DNA of 64,000 nucleotides from an uncultured Bacteroidota bacterium (lineage in GTDB: Bacteria; Bacteroidota; Bacteroidia; AKYH767-A; 2013-40CM-41-45), in NCBI GenBank assembly GCA_937871435.1, contig CALMQM010000058.1:1-64000 (forward strand). Direction: 5' to 3'. The translations under genes and the position numbers were made by a program. The notes below the pieces were generated by a model, which searched no databases, was not told where the DNA came from, and was given only the letters and a program-made list of their open reading frames with translations. Each line of letters starts with the position of its first letter. The stretch's first letter is position 1. Positions 37,601-46,600 of this stretch are shown in pieces.

Positions 37601-40600
37601 GCTTACAGTTGATGTCAGTGAAGGAGTACCAAAGCAAGCTGCTGTCACATCATCCGCTTTCACAGTAAGAGTCGCCGGAGTAATGGTGAGTGCTCCGAGT
37701 CCATAAGAGATATCGAAATTATCCGAGAAGAAAGCTCCCGGAACTACAATCCAGGTACCAACAGTGGTACCTGTGATGAGGTTCACTGATTTCAATTCTG
37801 TTGTTGTATCTGTTGACGTTACATCATCTTCATCCAATACAACAGCAATGTTATCACCATTGTTGTTTGTTACCGGAATACTGTCAACATCGGTCACACC
37901 ATTTGTGATGACACGTGGATTTGTGATCACACGAGGGTTGGTAATTACTCTCGGATTGGCCATGGCTCGGGAATGCAATCCCGGTCCCGGGCTTTCAAGA
38001 ATGATAGCAGATGAATCAGCATCAAAGTTGAAGACAGATTCTGTGGCCAGATCTACAATTAAAGTAGAATCAATAACAGTAACTGAATTTGTAATCACGC
38101 GAGGGTTGGTAATCACACGTGGGTTAGCTAATGCTCTGTTCGTTGCAACCAAGGCAAGGTTAGCAAAATCAGAATTGGTAATCACACGCGGGTTGGTAAT
38201 TACACGCGGATTCACCAATACCAGAGCGTTGGACATCGTCAATGTATGTACCTGTTTGATAGAATCAAGGAAATGTTCCTGGTTTGAAGGATCAATCTTG
38301 GATTGATCATACACGTAGTTGAATTGGAAATCACCGATTTTATCTCCGTATTCCATTGTAGTATCCTTCGGAGAAATCAGAATCGGCATGCGTGTAATAG
38401 TGATACGACCCGGCAAGAACACATATTCATAATTAGCATCCAATGTAGAGTCCGCAGGATCATTCAAATCCAATGCATCCATAGTAGCTGCAACCTGATA
38501 GATTCCTACACCGCTTTCAGCTGTTGCAAGAGTCTGGTAATTCAGGTGTGCCAATCCAATGTCTGCGGCAGTCAGATTATGATCCGAAAGCGGTTCTCCA
38601 TTGAACAGGATCGTAGAAGTGAGTTCCGGAAGAACTTCCCCATATCGTTTATGCATATTGTCAACCTGCACAGTGATGATGGTCTTGACAATATTATTAA
38701 AGTAGATACCATTGGAGAATCCTCCGTCATTTCCATTCGGTACAATTGGAGGAGTATACACCTGGAGGATTGGATTGCCAACGAATGTCGGAACCGTTGC
38801 TCCAAGGTGATTGTTGTCGATATAATATGTTGTCAATGGTAAACCGCCAAAGTAAATCACGGATGAATCCATGAAGTAGGAACCACTCACAACCACGTTC
38901 AACGGATCTACACCCGGACTCAGAAGAGGATCAGTGATAGTAAGTGAATCGATCACCGGTTTTGGTAAGGCGAATGTGCTTACAGCTGCTTTGGCATCAA
39001 TCAATCCGGCACCTGAGAAATAATCAAATCCGGTAGGACCCATATCCACAGCGGTGCGTTTTAATAATGAGCGTAAACTATCAGGATGCATGGATTCACT
39101 GAAGAATTTTTTCTTCGCACCAAGAATCAATGCAGCAGTTCCGGCAGCATGAGGAGCTGCACATGAAGTTCCATAGAAATTATAGAGTCCGTCTTTTTCT
39201 TCGTCTTTTGAATAGAAATTCACCGATGTATTTACACCATCAGGAGCAGTGAAATCAGGTTTTTCTCTGACAACACCACGCACAGGAGCACCACCCACAG
39301 AAGAGAAAGGCTCAATCACCGGAGCTGCTCCATTCGTATAAGCAGGAGTTTGTGTATAGCGAGCGGCACCTACAGACATCGCTCCTTCGCTGTTCGCTTG
39401 TCCGATAATAGTAGACTCTCCATTCTGATATTCCTTGATGGTCATATCACCACGGAACACGACGTATTTGAATTTCATCGGAGTGATAGAATCCAAAGTC
39501 CATGTACGCACAATCATGATATTGGCTTCAACATCTGATTGAACAACGAATGGCAATACTTCGATCGGATCTCCCCAGTTATTCTTACGGTTCAGACCAA
39601 ACAATTTGGTGCCTGTAATATCTGTGAGGTAAATATCAAAGTCATTTCTTGCTCCGGGTAATTGCTTCAATGAATACAAAGAATCATCCCATTGTAACAC
39701 CAATGTATATGTACCCTTCTTCAGTGCAATTTTCTGCAGATAATCTCCACCACCAAAGTCATGTGCTTTTCCGGCAATACCGAAAGGCGCAGGCATAGGG
39801 TTAAAGATTCCTTCATTCGATACATTACCAAAGTTTCCTGCAGAAGTAAAGTAAGCTACACCCTGATCTTTTACATAATTCACAGCTTTACTTACGATAC
39901 CATCCTGGAAGAATGGCTCAGTGATATAGGTAACGTCATCGACGATTACATCACATGTATCCTGTTGCAAAGCCACAATACCTTCGGCAAAATCTCCTGC
40001 ACTTATAAATCCTGTGCGGAAAGCAAGGTTTGCTTTTGGAGCAATATCATGAACAATCTGTAACATGGCACGTCCTTCATCAAGACCTTTTCCATACGGA
40101 TAATCCATCAACACTTCCACCTCACGTTGGTTCACAGGATTGCCCGGGCCCGGAAGGTCTTTGTTGCCAATGTCTATCAGCTGTGGATTTCCTGAGATTG
40201 TCTTGTAACTGTCTGACATTACACCCACTTTGATTCCTGATCCGTCAAGACCGAACAATGCACGGGTTGAATCTGACTTCATCGATTTATCACCTTGCGA
40301 GTTGATAAATCCTGCTGCACCTACAGCCGCATAATTCGGCCGGGCAAAATTCACCAGTGTGGTGAGTGTATCCAGAATTGGAAGATTAGCAATCGGGAAA
40401 TCACCGGTAATGATGATGGATGTGTCACCATTGTCGATAAGTCCTGTCATTCCCAGTTGTGTCTGCAAATAAGCAAGAGCATTTGCGTACTGGTTGATTT
40501 GAGGAATAACATCAATGAAAACTGTTCCTTCAATTGAATCGATCAAAAACACCTGGTTATTTGTCGGTGGTCCGATTGAATCCGGATCTTCTTCCAATTG

Positions 40601-43600
40601 TTTCAATTCAGGTCCAAGAATCGTAGATACTTTTCCTGAATCCGGCGCGTTGTAATATGGCAGGATACAGTTGGTGATATACAAATAAGTATTATGTGTA
40701 ACAGTACATCCGTTCGCATCAGTAACAGTGTACTGATAATTTCCTGTCGGAAGATTATTGGTAGGATCCCCGCTGAATGTATAAGGAGCTGTTCCGCCAG
40801 TCGCTGACAAGGATACGGTACCGATGTTTGTTACTTCCAGACAAATGATCAATGTGTCAGGTGCGCCTTCCAGAACTAATTGTTCCGGCTGAGTGATATG
40901 GATTGAATCAATTACTCCACATCCGGCAGCATCACTAACCAGGTATCCGATCACTGTATCTGTTCCGGCAAATCCGGAATAATTGAAAACACCATCACCG
41001 GAGAAAGGAGGAGTACCTCCACCTGCTGTTGCTGTTACGGAGAATGGTTCACCATAACAAGCAATTGCCGGAGATGACAAAGCAACTGTTACAGCAGGAT
41101 TAACAATGACATCTGTTTGTGCACAGGCTCCTAAAATTGAACAACCACCTTCGCCTCTAACATAATAGGTCGTGCTTGCAAAAGGAGAAACAGTGATGGA
41201 ACTACCTGTTCCAATTGGTGTTCCGCCACAACTACCTTCATACCAAGTCCAGTCTGTCGCATCATTTAAATTTCCTGAAAGAACACTCAGCGTTGCAGAG
41301 CTACCGGAAAAGACAATAAATGTTGTTCCCAGATCCGTACACAACGTAACAGTTGGAGTGATGGTGGGTTGATCAGCAGGAGTACAAGGCGCAAATGGCT
41401 GGATTGAAATTGTTGTGTCAAACTGACAAGGAACATCATCGAGAATCCCTACAGTATACAAACCTGGTTCCAGACCACTGAAATAACCTGTGTTGTTGGT
41501 ATCCGCATATGCATCACCGGAAATGAAGTATGTATAATTCGGCGGAACACCTCCTGATGCAGGGCCGATGGTAATACTTCCATCATGCAGATCTCCGGTT
41601 TCATTTGTTACAACGATACTACCCGGATCAATTGCTGCGTATTGGTAAACAGTAATACTGTCTACTGAAACACAACCGTTGATATCAGTTCCGGTTACAA
41701 CATAGATAGATGTATCGGTTGGAGAAACAGTAATAGAAGAAGTCGTTTCACCTGTATTCCAAGAATAAGAAGCAGCACCGCCTGCAGCAAGAACAGTTGG
41801 GGAACCTGAACAAATCACCCAGTCGAAGCTTGGTCCGATGGTTACATGAGAGTTAGTCAGTGTGTATGTAGAACTGGTTACGGTACATGAGCCGGCAGTA
41901 ACTGTTACTGAATAATCACCGGGCGCTGATGGTAAAATCTGGTTCGATGTTTCAAATGTTGACCATGTGTATGAATCATAAGTCACAGGAACCAATTCAC
42001 CTACAGCAACCGCATCAATTTCATTCCAGTCGTGAACGTACGCGGAATTCATAGCGATACGAATACTTGATACAGGATAAGGTGTAGTCGGGAAGGAAAC
42101 ATGCAGTTTTCTTGCCTGATCCGGAGCGGAACCGGCTGTGGCAGTATAGACTGCATCGTAAGAGCTGGTATATGGATTTAACACATAAACAGTATCAATT
42201 GCACCGGGAGAATAAGTTTCATAAATATCTACGAAATTGATCGGAGCAGCTGTATTGAAACCAACCTCAATATATTCACGGGAAGCATCCTGTGACAATG
42301 GAGCCCAGGCATTGGCATTGTCTCCATAAGCCGGATACACATCCGGTGCACCAATAATTTTAGAAGCAGAATAATCCGGATTTGAATACTCACTGCTGAA
42401 TGCAATTACGTGATCAGCATACTGGAAATTCTGAGCCTGGTATGTATACAGAGAATCAATATTGGAAACACAGGAAGGTAAAGTAACTGCACCCACAATG
42501 TATGGCTCCGGAGTGCGAATAGATGCATTCGCATCATTACAATCTGAGAAGTCTGTTACATAACCTGCAGGAACAGCATAAGCCATGGTAGAAACAGCAG
42601 GATTACCGTATCCATCGCCATCAGCATCCTGATAATAAATATCATCTTCGATCGAATAAGCAAAATAATGTGACAATGGATCTTGTCCGCCAAATGCACC
42701 TGCATCGTTACGTGTTCCGTTCACATCATTGTAAATCGGATTTGGATCACCACCATTGAATGCATCACTACCATCAAGAAGGAGACCTTGTCCGTCAATC
42801 GAAGTAGTTGTGCTATATACACTGGTCGGATCAGCAGGAATATATTGGAAGCCATTAGAATTTGTAGTGAAGTTGTATTTAAACTCCGAAAAAGTAACAT
42901 CACCCGGGTTCCATTCACGGTAATTGCTGTTGATGAGCAAATTGTTTCTCAACTCGATAACACCTGATGGCCCGATCTGAAAGAAAAATCCTGCACCCGA
43001 ACCATCATCCATAAGCGTATTGTTGATACAGCAATTCTGACCTAATCCAACTGTTTTCAGTCCTCTGAAATACAAAATAGCATTCGAAGTTCCATGAGTT
43101 CTCAAATAGTTATTGGCAACATACACATACTGAGTATTACCCCAGAATGCAATTGTTCTTCCTCCACCCTGCACATCAAACTGATTGCCTTTGATAATTA
43201 CACTGTCTTCAGAAGGAGTATTAGAACTCAGTACCTGAGTAATTTCATAATAACCCGGAACATACTGCATGATGTAGTTTCCGATCCATTTACCTCTGAA
43301 CAAAGTCATCATCGTAACACCATCTGCGTTCAGGATAGTATCACCTTGTACTTCAAAATTCATATTGGCTGGATGACCGAGTACACGTCCATTGATTTTA
43401 CAATCAAAAACTCTTTCTCCACTTGCAGAATACCCACTGTCCATTACTGTTCCTGTGATATCTGCACCTGAAATTTGCCAGCCGCTATGGAGATAGACAT
43501 CTCCTATTACTCTATACTTAGAGCCCGGAAAACCTGACATGATTACAAGATCAGTCACTGAACCAGTCAGGTCCATAATATTTTCAGTGTAATCCACCGG

Positions 43601-46600
43601 TCCGGGATAAACCACAATTGTATCACCAACTTGTGCATCAGCCATCGCAGATGTGATGTTCGGATAAGTACCGTTGACAAGTAACGCATCAACATTCAGA
43701 CGGGCTCCTGAGAAACAACCGGTATGAATACCTGAGTTATTATCATCACAATCTGTGTTATTGGAAACATATCCTACGAGGAAACAAGGTGAAGTTGTAG
43801 TTGTTGGATTGCCAGGATCACCATAGCCATCACCGTCAACATCCGCAAATACAGTACCTGCGTAACCGCCTTCCCAATTGGATCCGGAAACATCACTTGA
43901 CAATTCAAAATTGTGCAGTGTTCCGTTTAGTCCATTTCCACTTCTGTCAATGAGTGTAGTAACAGGTCCGTTTTCTGAACCCGCGGTACCCTGATCAAAT
44001 GTGTAATATTGCATCAGGTTAGCCTGCCCATTAACATAAGCAACACGATTTTGCATGATCTGAGCTTGCGTTTTAGCCACGTTCCAGAAACGTACCTCAT
44101 CAATTGAACCATGATACCAATCCTGATTTTGTTCAGGCCATCCACCCATTTTCAAGAGATCGTTGCCACTGGTTAAATCTCTTGAATAAGTATCCTCAAC
44201 ATCCGAATTCAATGTTCCATTCAAATAAATTCTGTAGTGCTGCGCTTGTCTTACAATTGCAACATGCGCCCAAACGCCTGTTGATACAGAGGAAGTAGTA
44301 CTTAAAAAGAGTGATTCAGGTGAACCGGAAGCAGCCATTTCCCATTGCAAGCGACCATCCGGTTGAACTGTAAGAGACCAGTAATTTCCGGTTTCTGTTG
44401 TTTCATTTGTCCTTGTAGACAAAAGTGTTCCTCCGAATGAATTCACATTCACCCAAGCTTCAACAGTAAAATCAGATGAACCAAGATTCGGATCACTGGT
44501 TTCAACATAATCATCCACTCCGTCAAAGTTCAGCGAGTTGTTTTCATCCAGAATACCGTTACAGTTCTGATCCACTGCATCACACAAATCGACAGCTCCA
44601 GGATTGATGCTTGCGATGTGGTCTTCACAATCACCACCTAAAGCAACATAATCCAATGGTGGACTGCAAGTGAATATTGTTACTGCATCGTCACCAAATC
44701 CATCTCCATCAAAATCCTGATACCAGGTTTGCGGATGAATTGATGCATCACCATCATTGCAATCGGTATTGTCGGCAACCCAACCTACCGGAACAGAACA
44801 GGAATTATCAAAACTGGCAGAATTGTCAGCATCTCCGTATGAGTCGCCGTCAGCGTCAGCATAATACACAGCCGTAGTAATTGGGGCACATTCATTACCT
44901 GTTGAAACACCACTGTTTGACGACCAGTTAGAGGATGATCCACTAAGCGCAAAATTGTGCAGGTCGCCATTTAATCCAATTCCGGCAACATCATTCAACA
45001 CATCTTCAGCACTGTTGTTAACTCCGTCAAATCCCTGATTGAAATTGTATGCTGCCACTATTTCCGGCTGAGGAATGGTTACTTCACAATTCATGTGATT
45101 GGATACCGCTGCATCACAAAATGCAGTATTCCAGATCTGCACTTCATCCATATAGCCCTGGAAAGTGTTATCGTAACTACCCAAAATCAGATTTTCAGTT
45201 GTGGTAGTCGCTCCGGGTGTTCCTGTCCATGGCATACTCGAAGCAAGCGTGCCGTCTACATATAACCTTCCTCCATCATTGTCAACGACGAATGCGACAT
45301 GGTGCCACAATCCATCGGCAATCATACCGCCATTCAATCCACCATTAATGTCATCGTATACATAGTTGGAAACGTCCTTGAAATAGAATGCACCCAGTGA
45401 GCCGTTTTCGATATAGAGATTATATCCGTTTCTTGAACCTGAATGATATTTTGTAATCACTCCCTGTGTTCCTGAAGTCTGGGTCGTATTTATCCATGCA
45501 GAAATTGTCAATGGATAAATATTAAATGGTACAGCGCCACCGCAATCTACAGAGTCATCCACTCCGTCAAAACTGAGTGATGATGCAGGAGTAGGTGGAG
45601 CTGAAGATCCAATCTGGAAATCACCAAATCCTGTGCATTCAAGCCCGATAAGGGAATTGTTGAAATAACCATCATCACCAACATGAGTCCACACACCATC
45701 CGCAAATTGTGATGCCTGAAGTGTGTTGGGATCAGTTACAGCAGGATCTACTTCATCTACATTCCAGTTGACAGTAAGCAGATAATCTACTACCTCAATA
45801 CCTACCGGTTCGAGATGCCACCATCTGTTAACCGTAGCGGATGGATCAAATCCTGATGAAGCTATTGCCGGATGATCCCCACTGGTTGTGTTAGCCAATA
45901 TTCCTCCACTACTGATGATGGTCGGGTTGATAACGGTGATCGGAGCATAACCATTCGCATCACCAATATCAAAATTGAACAAACCGGAAGCTAAAATATC
46001 TCTCTGCATATTTCCATCCACGTAATCTTCACTTGAACCACCAACTACTGTAGCACTATCACCAATAATGATAGTGCTTGGACCTGTATGTAAAATACCT
46101 GCAGAAAGGTTAAGTTGACTAACGATGTATTGATTTCCAAGAAGGTCAACGCCTTCTCCATTTTCAATACTCAATTTATTAATCGATCCCTCACCACCTA
46201 AGTGCTGACGAACTGTTCCGACAAAATTGAGATTGTTGAGTGTCACAGAGCCATTGTTTAAGAAATCTCCTTCAAAAGATAAGTTCTGTGATCCACCTAA
46301 TGTAGCGTCAGGTTCAACAGACACCTGACCTGCAAACCCGCCGCTGGAATAATTCAGATTCAATGTGCCCGCTAATACCTGTAGAATACCGGTATTCCTC
46401 AGGTCCACTCCATTGATGAATGAAATTGTACTGTTACCTTCCTTATTAAAAGTACCTGTAGATTCATTACTGATGAAAGAAGTAAAAATATTATCACCGA
46501 CAACATTTCCGTTTGCACTCAATGTGAGGATAGAAAAATTGCGAATGCGTGCAGCACCTGTTAAGTTCATATTTCCTCCCGGTCCCGACCACGACATATC

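Noticed and set aside
38303-38842. 179-codon plus-strand frame opposite the MBG part of the giant gene
   Set aside because: Antisense to a well-supported gene and no domain or start context.
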